Of a stretch of 64,000 nt of DNA, positions 48,148 to 57,200 are shown piece by piece. The translations under genes and the position numbers were made by a program. Source of the DNA: Ostreococcus mediterraneus (taxonomy: Eukaryota; Chlorophyta; Mamiellophyceae; Mamiellales; Bathycoccaceae); the NCBI GenBank assembly GCA_012295225.1, contig WMKK01000014.1:186001-250000 (forward strand). The letters run 5' to 3'. How positions within the stretch are numbered: position 1 is the first letter of the stretch; the number at the start of each line of letters is the position of its first letter. The notes under the pieces are model-generated. The model did not search any database, had not been told where the DNA came from, and worked only from the letters and a program-made list of their open reading frames with translations.

Positions 48148-49179
48148 TTACTTTTTCGCGCGTTTGCCGCCCGCTTTCCCACCCTTACCCGGAGTTTTAC
48201 CCGACGCATCACCACCATCACTCTTGGTGCTCGATGATTTACGCTTGCGGTTAGCCTTTTCTTTCTCTTGCTGAATATGACGCGCTGCGGCGTTGACGTC
48301 GAACCCGGCGCCGCGCTCTTTTTCTTTGCGCAAGAGTTTTTGCACCACGTCGGCGCTCTTTTTGCGCTCAGTGTCAACTTCGGTGACGCTTGAGAACTGG
48401 CGACGTTTGCCACGCATTTTGATCTTATCATCACCCGCAACAGGGGCGTTGAATTTACCCACGGACGCCGTGGAGTACGCGACTTGCGCGGCGACATCCT
48501 TCATTTCGCGCTTGCCCAACTTGCCGGCGCCGACGGCGCCCTTTTTACCCGTCACGGATAATCGCAAAGTCGGCGGCAATGCCTTAACACCATGCGTAGC
48601 CACTGCATTCAACAAGTTTTTATTCTGTTTCTCTTGATTCTTACCCACACGCTCGCGCTTCTCTCTCTCCTCGCGCGTGAACGGATCCTCCGTCTTGCCC
48701 GCGACTTCGCTCCACTTCCCAGGCATGATAATCACCTCGTTCGCATCCTTGGCGCGTTGATATCCATGTCGTCGCTTCCACTCATCACTCTGCTCATCAA
48801 ACACGTGTTTCGTTCGCTTACGCTTCTTTATACCCTTATCCTTTGCAAACTGCTCCCACTTTGTCAACGGCTTCTCGCTCGGCGGCAACGCGCGAAGCCG
48901 CGGAAACGTCGTCTCCCCTTCCGGCAACTGCGCAAACCTCCCCGACACGTCCGTCTCGCTCGGCAGCGCAAACAACTCCGCAATCAAACGCTGTAACACA
49001 CCTCTCGCGCGCATCGACGCCAACTCCTCGCGATCGGGCGCGGTATACGTAAAATCCAACGGCGCCGCATCGCTCACGAGCAAGTGTCCCGCGTCAATGT
49101 CCAGCGGCCCTTCGTGCGCATCCACGGCATCGAGCGCGGCGGTGATCTTGATCCGCCCCGTGCTCGCATCGACATCCAT
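48148..49179 (-). CDS. RRS1: Ribosome biogenesis regulatory protein RRS1
   Basis: Large-subunit assembly factor that brings 5S RNP (with Rpf2, uL5, uL18) into pre-60S. The 343-aa protein has the RRS1 core: LLVSDAAPLDFTYT, LIAELFALPSETDVSGRFAQ, LPEGETTFPRLRALPPSEKP, LTKWEQFAKDKGIKKRKRTK, FDEQSDEWKRRHGYQRAKD. Its tail is Lys-rich (RKRKSSSTKSD, GGKRAKK), a nucleolar signal. The first ATG in frame is 49179 (MDVDASTGRIKI). The open frame continues upstream 43 codons over an Asp microsatellite to a GTG, which I do not take as the start. Confidence 0.93.
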   Translation of the reverse strand: MDVDASTGRIKITAALDAVDAHEGPLDIDAGHLLVSDAAPLDFTYTAPDREELASMRARGVLQRLIAELFALPSETDVSGRFAQLPEGETTFPRLRALPPSEKPLTKWEQFAKDKGIKKRKRTKHVFDEQSDEWKRRHGYQRAKDANEVIIMPGKWSEVAGKTEDPFTREEREKRERVGKNQEKQNKNLLNAVATHGVKALPPTLRLSVTGKKGAVGAGKLGKREMKDVAAQVAYSTASVGKFNAPVAGDDKIKMRGKRRQFSSVTEVDTERKKSADVVQKLLRKEKERGAGFDVNAAARHIQQEKEKANRKRKSSSTKSDGGDASGKTPGKGGKAGGKRAKK

Positions 49180-49201
49180 GTCTATCTTTGTCTTACCGCC
49201 T

Positions 49202-49205
<4 letters not shown>

Positions 49206-49242
<37 letters not shown>

Positions 49243-49243
49243 C
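49206..49243. repeat. Trinucleotide microsatellite (GTC)n upstream of RRS1
   Basis: About 13 perfect GTC units, 27 bp before the RRS1 start codon; in frame it would encode poly-Asp. Confidence 0.9.
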
Positions 49244-49308
49244 GCGTCGCGCTGTGCGCTCGGGACCACCAAAGTGGCGGCGGCGCACTTTTTTGTCGCC
49301 CAAACCAC

Positions 49309-50501
49309 GGGACAGCGACGCGGCGGCGCCGCAGTCGAGCGCGCGCGGTGGAGGCTGATTGAGGTGCGAGTGCGATGCGCGCGCGATGTGTTGACGCGAT
49401 TCGCGATGGGCGTCGCTGGAGTCGTCGACGTCGGGCGTCGACGGCGAGGCGCTTGGTTTTGGCAGACTATTGTACTAGAGTCACTGTCGCGCCTATTTCA
49501 ATGACGCGTCTAGCGCTCAGTCTTGCCTATATTGAACACGCACGCGACGGTGTATGCCGTTGACGTGCTCGAGGTGAACCGTCTGCAGTGTGCGCGGGCT
49601 TTGTTCCGTGTCTCCGGAGCGCAAACCGAACAGTTTCGTTGGTTTTTCTTTGCTCGCGTGTTTTCAGTCTCGGTTGATCGATCGTTCAGCTCTTTATTCA
49701 TCTGTATGTATACGTCGATGACGACACACACTTGTCCGTACCATCTGACTGTTTGTGACGATTAAACTTGTGAATCTCGTTAACCCGAGACGTTGATGAT
49801 GAAGATGAAGTTGACGAAGACGTCGACCGCGCGTTTGCCGCCGCCGCCGTACCGACGAAACGTCCGAGTCGCAAGTGATGCTCAAATCAAGGCATAGTTC
49901 AATTGAGACGCTACTACGTCATTGAAACGAATCCACTTTTTGATTTCCTGATGCGATGACGACGATGGGACGTTTTGGTACGGTTTCGAAACCGCCGCTG
50001 TACGTGATGATTTCGCAAATATATCTTAGGACACCTTTAGAGCGTTTCGGCGCGGTGAAAAAGACTATCGAAATACTGAAACAGCACGTGGTGGAGAGCG
50101 CGAATGATGGGACTCTTTTGTTTTTTCTTGTTTGACAATTTTTTATGCGATGCGATTATGTCTTGGGTGAAAATTTACTCGGCGCGGTCTTTGGTACGCG
50201 TATTCGAGTCAGAAGACGCCCATAGATTAACGCTTGGGTAAAGCGGGCTTCATGACTGTCAATGTCCAACGGCCTCTAGAACCCCTGCTACATCTTTACT
50301 TTTTGTTTGCTCTTTGCTTTGGTCAGCGACGTGTTCGACCGTGATGTCGTCTATGAAGATGAAAACCTTAACCCAAAAACTTTACCGAATACCCAATGTG
50401 GAAATCATGTGACCATACTCTCTGAGACGCTCGTAACGTGGCTTGTACCGACACTGACCATGCGATTGCTTTTTTGCTTACCTTTCACGACGCAGGAAAT
50501 C
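49309..50501. other. 1.2-kb gene-poor stretch between RRS1 and the PDZ-like gene
   Basis: No protein gene seen; open frames are under 85 codons and lack family likeness. It is richer in A/T than its surroundings (T-runs near 50130 and 50290). It holds a C/D-box snoRNA candidate (49997..50085) and a 14-bp palindrome CGGTTTCGAAACCG at 49981. A frame at about 49785-49878 encodes an acidic then Arg/Lys end but has no start, so it may be chance. Confidence 0.5.
49997..50085 (+). ncRNA. C/D-box snoRNA candidate with a 25S rRNA guide
   Basis: An 89-nt unit. It has a terminal stem GCTGT/ACAGC (49997-50001 with 50081-50085), C box GTGATGA at 50004-50010 and D box CTGA at 50076-50079, with 2 and 1 nt between stem and boxes. 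After the C box comes ATCTTAGGACACC (50022-50034), complementary over 13 nt to a conserved segment of the large-subunit rRNA that I recall from plants as GGTGTCCTAAGAT (domain V, just before GAGCTC). A degenerate D' would be the following TTTAG. In yeast this rRNA region carries Gm2619, guided by snR67, so it may be the counterpart. The rRNA text is from memory. Confidence 0.5.
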
Positions 50502-50990
50502 ATGTCATGCACGGCGTTTAACGCACTGGTGCGCACGACAGTGCCTTCAGGTCGCGCGCGTCGTAACCGCCGCGCGCTGCGAGCGTCGTCCGCGAATGAA
50601 GGTGGCGACGCCTCTGCCGCGGCAGATGAAGAGCCAGTCCCGCCTGGGTGCTCACGCTATGCCGTGATTATTAAAAAACCACTCGGGATGTATCTCGAAA
50701 CGGATAAGCAAGGGAATATCTTTGTTGCCGAGTTGATTCCAGGCGGCGCCGCGGAGGCTTCGGGTTTGATCAACGTCGGCGACAGATTGTTGGCCACGTC
50801 AGCGATTGTCTTTAACTCGTCGATGGATTATGGTGGAGTGAGCGTGAAGAAAGGAGAAGAACAAATTCGTTTCTCTACGCGCGGTGAAAGCTTTGACACG
50901 GTCATGGCGGCTATCTCTACGTGGCCGGCGCCGCGAAAAATGAAGCTCGAGTTTCAGCGTTGCGACGTCGTCGATGAAACAAACGCATAG
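50502..50990 (+). CDS. PDZ-like domain protein, plastid-targeted
   Basis: A 162-aa protein. The first 40 residues (MSCTAFNALVRTTVPSGRAR then RRALRASSANEG) look like a plastid transit peptide. A single PDZ-like domain follows: YAVIIKKPLGMYLETDKQGN (a GLGF-type carboxylate loop with PLGM), IFVAELIPGGAAEASGLINV, GDRLLATSAIVFNSS. It ends with a strand segment MKLEFQRCDVV. Such small PDZ proteins are common in algal plastids; partner unknown. ATG 50502 is used; the frame is open upstream to 50307, and an upstream exon cannot be excluded (CGCAG acceptor just before). Confidence 0.75.
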   Translation: MSCTAFNALVRTTVPSGRARRNRRALRASSANEGGDASAAADEEPVPPGCSRYAVIIKKPLGMYLETDKQGNIFVAELIPGGAAEASGLINVGDRLLATSAIVFNSSMDYGGVSVKKGEEQIRFSTRGESFDTVMAAISTWPAPRKMKLEFQRCDVVDETNA

Positions 50991-51130
50991 TCATTTTGCG
51001 CTACCGCGCTCAATACCGCCGCCGCCGCTCGTATCGCACGCTCGCTGTAGTATTTATTTAGTGTTAGAAACCGTAGGATGATGATTATAAGAATCGAGAG
51101 CTATAATGGATCGACGCCGCCTCGCGCCGT

Positions 51131-52267
51131 TTACGCCGCTCGCCGCCGCGCCGGTGGCACGTATTTACCATCCGATGGCGCCGTCTGGCCAAACCCGGGT
51201 GGCGGCGCGCGCGGCGCCGATACCGTCGTTTGCGCCGCGAGCTGCGCATGAAGCGCCGCAATCTGTGCTTCTAACGCACGTTGCTTGGCTTCGGCGTGCG
51301 GGTCGACGACTGGCACGTGCACGATGCGAACCGGCGCGTGCACTGGGGCGCCAAATCCAGGCGGCGGCGTCGACGTGCGACGGGCCAATGGAGCCGCGAC
51401 GTGCTCTTGCACAGGAACGTCAAAAGACGTTCCTGTCCTGTCAAAAGACGATGATGGCGCCACGCTTGCCTGCGCCACGTCGTTCGTTGCGCGCACTGGC
51501 GCGGCGTCGATGACAGTCTCGCCGGCTTCAGCCGCCGCCTTGGCCGCCGCCTTGGCCGCTTTGGCTTTCGCCTTGGCGCGACGCGCCCGGTCAATCCTCG
51601 TCTGCTCGTTCCACTCCCTCTTGATCATCAACACCTCTGCATCAATTAATATCGGCTTCTCTCCGGCATCCTTGCTAATTTTACGCACTCGCGGGACTAT
51701 TTTTGTGATTGACAGGCACAGAACGTTTCCGCCGTCTTCGCCGAGCTCCTCGCAGTTCACACTCCACGCGCCTTTGCCACCCTCAAACGTGTGCCAAAAC
51801 ACCTTGGACACCTTGACGACGTCATCGAGCTCGTTGCTATTGTCGCTCGAACGCTCATCGTCTCGTCCTCGCCGTCTCTCGTCGTCGTCGTCCTTGCCCT
51901 CCGCCGCCGTCCCGTCGTCCTCGCTCGGCGCAATCGTCTTTGCAATCTTCTTCGCCACAGATTTCGCAATACCGCTCCCTTTCGCTACTTTTTCAAATCC
52001 AACGCGTTGCGCCTCGCGCGCTTTCGCCTCCTGCGCCTCAATGAGCGCGTGCGCGCGCGCTCGTGCGGCTTCAACCTCCTGCGCTGCGGCTAAGGCTGCG
52101 CGCTTTTCGGCAGCGCTCTTCTTCTTCTTCTTCGTCGCCGTCGTCATCGCCGACGCCGACATCGACACTCGCGCAGGGGTATTCACCTTTCTAAATCCAC
52201 CACCACCACCACCGCCGCCGTCGTCGTCATCTTTCGCCGAAAGCGCCGCGAATGGATTCATCATCAT
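51131..52267 (-). CDS. Lys/Ala-rich protein of unknown function with KYVPPARRR end
   Basis: A 378-aa protein, MMMNPFAALSAKDDDDGG at the N-terminus. It has a Gly run, a Lys-rich helix (TKKKKKSAAEKRAALAAAQE), an Arg/Asp segment, a more ordered middle (VFWHTFEGGKGAWSVNCEEL, NVLCLSITKIVPRVRKIS, ILIDAEVLMIKREWNEQTR), a Lys/Ala helix, two PPPGFG motifs and the end DGKYVPPARRRAA. No family recognised; the low-complexity ends suggest RNA or ribosome binding, which is a guess. The ATG cluster at 52267/52264/52261 is the start. The frame upstream is antisense to the COMM-domain gene and is not used. Confidence 0.65.
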   Translation of the reverse strand: MMMNPFAALSAKDDDDGGGGGGGGFRKVNTPARVSMSASAMTTATKKKKKSAAEKRAALAAAQEVEAARARAHALIEAQEAKAREAQRVGFEKVAKGSGIAKSVAKKIAKTIAPSEDDGTAAEGKDDDDERRRGRDDERSSDNSNELDDVVKVSKVFWHTFEGGKGAWSVNCEELGEDGGNVLCLSITKIVPRVRKISKDAGEKPILIDAEVLMIKREWNEQTRIDRARRAKAKAKAAKAAAKAAAEAGETVIDAAPVRATNDVAQASVAPSSSFDRTGTSFDVPVQEHVAAPLARRTSTPPPGFGAPVHAPVRIVHVPVVDPHAEAKQRALEAQIAALHAQLAAQTTVSAPRAPPPGFGQTAPSDGKYVPPARRRAA

Positions 52268-52304
52268 CGTCACACGCGCGCCGCACAATGTGGCGCACCA
52301 TCGC

Positions 52305-52544
52305 ATGAGCGCGCCGAAACTCATCGACGCCACCTGGCGCCTCGGCGTCACCGCTTCGACGTCAGAAACGAACGCGAGCGGTGCGACGCGCGTCACGGTG
52401 CGATTCACCCTCGAAGACGCCGCGCCATCGCGTCGTCGGTGGTTTGAAACGATGGAGATGAGCGTGACGGAATTCTACGAGCTCGCGCGCGAGTTTGAAC
52501 GCGCGCGCGACGCCGTGCGCGCCACTGAACACACCGCGGGGTAG
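52305..52544 (+). CDS. COMM-domain-only protein (COMMD6-like)
   Basis: A 79-aa protein made of just a COMM domain: APKLIDATWRLGVTASTSE (the L-x-D-x-x-W-R-L/V-D/G-V start), RVTVRFTLEDAAPSRRRW, MEMSVTEFYELAREFERARD. COMMD proteins form a hetero-oligomeric ring within the Commander complex for endosomal recycling. Human COMMD6 is likewise about 85 aa with almost no N-terminal domain. ATG 52305 is 37 bp from the start of the opposite gene. A six-codon upstream frame (ATG at 52288) ends overlapping the start (ATGA). Confidence 0.72.
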   Translation: MSAPKLIDATWRLGVTASTSETNASGATRVTVRFTLEDAAPSRRRWFETMEMSVTEFYELAREFERARDAVRATEHTAG

Positions 52545-52952
52545 ACCATCGCGTGAGCACGCACGCACTCGCGCGCATCAGGTCGCGCCCTAGACGAACG
52601 AGCGAACGAAACGAGCGAGGACGAGTCATGGATGGGTGCGCCAACAATCCATGCGCGCGTGCTCGCGCGCGTCAACGATCCATAGCACATAACACAACTA
52701 GCGCTAGCGCGGCGACGACGACCACCGAAATCCATCGTCATTGCGTAATACACGTAGACATCACATCGCGCGCGCGTCCTCGCCCTCGTCGTCGTCGTCC
52801 TCGACGCGCGCGCGACGCGCGTGTGTGTTTTCTCGAGACACGTGAAACGGGTGTCTTGGGAAAAGTTATGGGTATATAGTCACGGAGACGGCCCACCGCC
52901 GCCGCCGCCGCCGGCGCGCGCGGTCGCGAATCGCCGCCAGACGCCGCCGCCG
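52545..52952. other. Spacer between COMM-domain gene and RRP12
   Basis: GC-rich, with short palindromes such as GCGCTAGCGC-type text near 52705 and a GCC/GCCGCC run just before the RRP12 start. No gene seen. Confidence 0.4.
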
Positions 52953-55900
52953 ATGTCGCCCACGTCCAGCGACGGCGACGACGACGCGCGCGCAGGGGCG
53001 TACGACGCCTCTGGCGCGGACGCGGACGCGGGCGCGGGCGAGGATGCGCTGGCGCGCGCGCGCGCGATGCACGCGCGGTCGAGCGCGCCGAGTTCAGCGC
53101 GCGTCGTGCGCGCGTGCGATGCGATTCGGGACGTGCTCGTGGCGAGCGACGTGGACGTGAACGCGACGAGTATATTTGCGGCGACGTTTAGCGCGCTGGA
53201 GAGCGCGCTTGGGGGGTTTGAGGGTGGTGGCGGCGGCGGCGCGGGCGGGGGCCAAGGCGAGGCGTTGGACGCGGCGTTGGCGTGCGCGGCGGAGGCGATG
53301 AGCGATGTGGAGGATCGGATCATTCGCGCCAAGGCGGAACAGATATGCGAAGTGTTGATGCGGTGTGGGAAGGTGGTGAGCGAGCACGTGCCGAAATCGA
53401 TGCGGTATGTTGGAAAATGTTTGGCGAGGTGCGCGAGCGGCGCGAGCGCCGAGGCGGGCGAAAAGCATGGGAAACGGGCGTTTCAAGCGACGTTAAATTT
53501 GACGATTGATGGGCGACCGAAAGTGAGAAAAACGGCAGTGTTTGCGGTATCGGATGTGTTGCGTCGTACGCGCGGAAGTGCGATTGGGGCGACGTATTGT
53601 GGGATGGTTGCCGCGTACGCGGAGAAGATTGGCGGCGCTCCGGAACGCGAAGCGGCAGAGTTGCAAAAGGCGCGAGGCGCGGCTGGGGCGAAGGATGCGC
53701 GCGCGCGCGCCACGGCTGCGGCGACAGAGGCGCTGTATATGCTGGGCGCGATGAAGACGGTGCTGCCCGAGCTGGTAGAGCCGGCGGCTGGTATGTGCGT
53801 CGACGCGTGCGCCGGATTGTTGGATTTGGACGAACCTTTATTGACGCAGCACGCCACTGAGGCATTGCTCGCGCTCGCAAACTCTCCGGAATCCTGTGCG
53901 AGTGCGGATACAGTGAGTGGGATGATGCGACCTATCGTTACCGTGGCGAATGCGAACTTGAAGACGGCGCCGGTGATGGTTATTTCCTTGGCGCGTCTCC
54001 TCGCTCGAGCGCAGTGCAAGTTGCACGCCATCGATGTCGCAGAGTCTACGAAAGCCCTGCCGTCGACGTTTCACGCGCTCGTGAAGCTGTTTGCTTCGCC
54101 TCACGAAGGCGTTGCCACAGAGGTTGCAGAAGACTTGGTGTTGCTCGTGCGCTCGTGCGTGGACACGAATATGGTGCAAGAGGGCATCAAAGCCATCGCC
54201 ACGGCTCGCGCCAAGGGCAAGGACAAGCCATCGAAGCCTCCGGCGATTTTGTCAATCGCCTCGAGCATAGAAGAATCTATCGGATTCCGCTATCGCGGCG
54301 CGTGGGCCATGTCTATTCCCGTTGCAACTGTCGCGTTCGTTCGCCTCGGTCCGGCATCTGGTCCGATTCTCGCCGGCACCTTGAACGCGCTCGGAGAAAT
54401 GGGCGAACATGCCAGTGAATTGATGTGCAAACAACAGTTGCAAGACTGCATTACCGCCGCGATTCAAGCCATCGGACCCGAACAAGTGTTGCAATCTCTT
54501 CCGCTCAAGCTTGAGGAGGCAATCAATGCCGAAATTTCCAGCCGCGAAGCTGAGGATGGCATGGATGTCGACGAGCAAGAAGTCATGGCCGCGGCGAGTC
54601 AAGAGACTGGTCGACTGTGGCTCGTTCCGTTGTTACGCTCAGGATTGGTTGGTGCGAATATGGGTTTCTTTGCCGATGTTATTCTCCCACAAGCACGATC
54701 TTTGGGTGCTCGTGCCGAGAAAGCGCGCGCGGGGAATCGATCGTACGAGGCGCAACGATGCGGCGCCGCCGAGCACGCGTTGTGGAGTTTATTCCCAGCG
54801 TTTGCAAACTGGCCCACCGATGCCGCTGAGTCGTTCCCTCAAATCGCCAAAGATTTAGGTAACGCGCTGAGTTCGCGCATCGATTTGCAAGGACCGATTT
54901 GCGAGGGATTGAAACGATTGATCCGCCAAGGTCGAATTGGCGCGGGCGTGTACGAACACGATGACGAGGACGAAGCTGGCGATGGCGCGTCCACGATCGC
55001 CGCTGGCGAAGCTAATGACGACGAAATGCCCGCATCATTTACCGTCGATGTCGGCGAAGCGCAACTTGCGGCAGTGAGTAAGTATGCGAGAAACTTTTTG
55101 CCTATTCTGTTCAATCTCTTTGTGGTGTCGCCGACGTCGCGGAGAGGCGAATTGTCGCACACCATCGGCGCCTTCGCCAAGGTGACCGACCAGGCGCAAC
55201 TCGGAGGATTCTTCCGAACCGTCTTGCGTAAACTCGTCAAGGTCACCGCCGATGATCCAGGTGATCCCGAAGCGTTAGTAGAGGGTGGCGAAGACAAGAC
55301 GGCGCGACGGTGCACGTTTATGGATCTCGTCTACGCTCTCGTTTCTGGTCTCGACGATCAAGGCTTGGAGATGGTGTATAAGATTGCCAAGCCCGCGTGT
55401 CTGGAGAAAGAAAGCGTCATTCAAAAACGTGCGTACAAGTTGCTGAATGAGTTGTGTGAGGCGAGTGAAGGTAAATGGCTCGATGCGCACGCAGAGGAGA
55501 TTGAAGAGTTGCTCGTTTCTGGCGTTGACTCGTGCCTACCATCGGCGAGAAGATACCGCTTAAAGGTGATTGGGAAGATTTTACCCGCCCTTCAAGAACG
55601 TGATGCGGCAGCGGACACCGAGGATGGTGGCGATGGCAATGGTAGCATTGCCGGCACTGGTTCTTTGACAGTGTTATTGTCTGAACTCATTTTGGCCACA
55701 AAGGAGGCCAACGCGCGCACGCGTACGATGGCGTACCAGCTTCTCATCAGTATTCCTCGTTCTATCGAGCGTAAAAATGCCGAAAGCGCGCGAGGCGGTG
55801 TTGCCGGCGTGGCGTCTTGGCTCAATGGTGGTGCCGCTGATGATGACGATATGGAGACGCAAACTGAACAAATGGGCGCCGGCGTTCGTCGATTCTTTCT

Positions 55901-57149
55901 CACCGTGCTCGCGGGCATCGTCGGCTCATCGCCCACGATGCAGTCAGCCACCATCATGGCTCTCGCTCGATTACTCTACGAATTTTCATCCGCCCTCGTG
56001 TCAACAGTGCCTGAACTTCTTCCAGCGGTGTGTGCGTTGCTCGAAGGCAAGTCTCGTGAGGTTGTCAAATCGTGCCTCGGTTTTGTGAAGGTGGTCGCCG
56101 TGCGTCTGCCGCAACAGGACCTCGCGGATCAGCTTCCACAATTAGTGCCGGCTATTCTCAACTGGTCGGATGACTCGAAAAATCGTTTCAAGCTCAAGGT
56201 TCGAGTCGTTTTAGAGCGCATGTGCAAGAGATGCGGATACGACATTGTAGAGGCGAGCATGCCGCGCGAACACATGGCGCTCATTGCGCACATCAAGCGT
56301 GAAGAGACGCGATTGGAAAAGAAGAAGAAATCTTCTGTGGCGGGTAGCGAACATGGAGCAAAATCGACGCGAACTGCACGACGTTCTGAATGGCGTGATG
56401 GTGATATTTTCAGCGACGACGAGATGGATGATAGCGACGGTGGGCGTTCAAAGCGCAGCGGACGCGGCCGGGACGCCGGTACATTTGGACCAGCGTCCCG
56501 TCGCGGCGGTGGCGAAGGTCCGCGCTCGGCGGCAGCTGCCGCCGCAAAGCGCGCAGCTGGAGGCGCTCGACTGCCTGCTTCTGGCGACACGCCGCTTGAT
56601 TTGCTGGATGATAGCGCGATGCGCCGTTCAATGTTGCCACAGGGTGAACGTCGTCGCGTGAGCTTCCAAGACGATGATGACGGCGACTATAGAATGGGTA
56701 AGGATGGAAAACTTATGATCGTCGAAGAACGCGAAGGCTCAAAACGCGCGCGCGATGACGATGACGAGGATGGCGAGCGAACCGAGGGTGGAAGATCGAG
56801 ATTCACCTCAAAGACTGGCAAGTCTCGCGGTGGCGCGAGCTCCATGGGTGGCCGTACGAACGCTACCGGCCGTACGAGCGGAACTCATAACTCGCAAGGT
56901 GTTAAGCGTCAACGCACAACGCACGAGCGTCATAGCGCTGACCTGTACAAAGCCAAGGGTAAGACGAAGGGTGACGTGTACTCCAAGGAAACCAAGGTGG
57001 AGCCGTACGCGTATTGGCCGCTCGATCCGAAATTGCTCAACCGACGCAACAGCAAGAAAGTCGCGGCGCGCGAGCAGCTCGGAGGCGTTGTGCGTTCAGC
57101 GAAAGCGGCGGGTATCTTACACGGGAAAAAGTCCAAGCGAGCGAGGTGA
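52953..57149 (+). CDS. RRP12: RRP12-like ribosome export/assembly factor
   Basis: HEAT-repeat protein for nuclear export and maturation of pre-40S and pre-60S particles. The 1398-aa protein has an Ala/Asp-rich N-terminus, then HEAT helices throughout. The NUC173 domain is recognised by ETGRLWLVPLLRSGLVGANM, GFFADVILPQARSL, AAEHALWSLFPAFANWP and LSHTIGAFAKVTD. Later parts are VKSCLGFVKVVAVRLPQQDL and LIAHIKREETRLEKKKK. The C-terminal 250 residues are charged and Gly/Arg-rich (DGGRSKRSGRGRD), ending in KKSKRAR. The ATG at 52953 (MSPTSSDGDDD) is preferred; the frame is open 44 codons earlier without likeness. Confidence 0.92.
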   Translation: MSPTSSDGDDDARAGAYDASGADADAGAGEDALARARAMHARSSAPSSARVVRACDAIRDVLVASDVDVNATSIFAATFSALESALGGFEGGGGGGAGGGQGEALDAALACAAEAMSDVEDRIIRAKAEQICEVLMRCGKVVSEHVPKSMRYVGKCLARCASGASAEAGEKHGKRAFQATLNLTIDGRPKVRKTAVFAVSDVLRRTRGSAIGATYCGMVAAYAEKIGGAPEREAAELQKARGAAGAKDARARATAAATEALYMLGAMKTVLPELVEPAAGMCVDACAGLLDLDEPLLTQHATEALLALANSPESCASADTVSGMMRPIVTVANANLKTAPVMVISLARLLARAQCKLHAIDVAESTKALPSTFHALVKLFASPHEGVATEVAEDLVLLVRSCVDTNMVQEGIKAIATARAKGKDKPSKPPAILSIASSIEESIGFRYRGAWAMSIPVATVAFVRLGPASGPILAGTLNALGEMGEHASELMCKQQLQDCITAAIQAIGPEQVLQSLPLKLEEAINAEISSREAEDGMDVDEQEVMAAASQETGRLWLVPLLRSGLVGANMGFFADVILPQARSLGARAEKARAGNRSYEAQRCGAAEHALWSLFPAFANWPTDAAESFPQIAKDLGNALSSRIDLQGPICEGLKRLIRQGRIGAGVYEHDDEDEAGDGASTIAAGEANDDEMPASFTVDVGEAQLAAVSKYARNFLPILFNLFVVSPTSRRGELSHTIGAFAKVTDQAQLGGFFRTVLRKLVKVTADDPGDPEALVEGGEDKTARRCTFMDLVYALVSGLDDQGLEMVYKIAKPACLEKESVIQKRAYKLLNELCEASEGKWLDAHAEEIEELLVSGVDSCLPSARRYRLKVIGKILPALQERDAAADTEDGGDGNGSIAGTGSLTVLLSELILATKEANARTRTMAYQLLISIPRSIERKNAESARGGVAGVASWLNGGAADDDDMETQTEQMGAGVRRFFLTVLAGIVGSSPTMQSATIMALARLLYEFSSALVSTVPELLPAVCALLEGKSREVVKSCLGFVKVVAVRLPQQDLADQLPQLVPAILNWSDDSKNRFKLKVRVVLERMCKRCGYDIVEASMPREHMALIAHIKREETRLEKKKKSSVAGSEHGAKSTRTARRSEWRDGDIFSDDEMDDSDGGRSKRSGRGRDAGTFGPASRRGGGEGPRSAAAAAAKRAAGGARLPASGDTPLDLLDDSAMRRSMLPQGERRRVSFQDDDDGDYRMGKDGKLMIVEEREGSKRARDDDDEDGERTEGGRSRFTSKTGKSRGGASSMGGRTNATGRTSGTHNSQGVKRQRTTHERHSADLYKAKGKTKGDVYSKETKVEPYAYWPLDPKLLNRRNSKKVAAREQLGGVVRSAKAAGILHGKKSKRAR

Positions 57150-57200
57150 TCGCGCAATCTCATTTCTTTTTAGATTTTGTTACAAAGCACAACATTTGGT

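Noticed and set aside
49523-49765. 80-codon frame, possible small gene
   Set aside because: Mixed Cys/Phe-rich text, no start context or homology; more like untranslated sequence.
51285-52304. Long upstream extension of the COMM-domain frame
   Set aside because: It is antisense to the 378-aa gene and low complexity; the COMM likeness begins only at the ATG at 52305.
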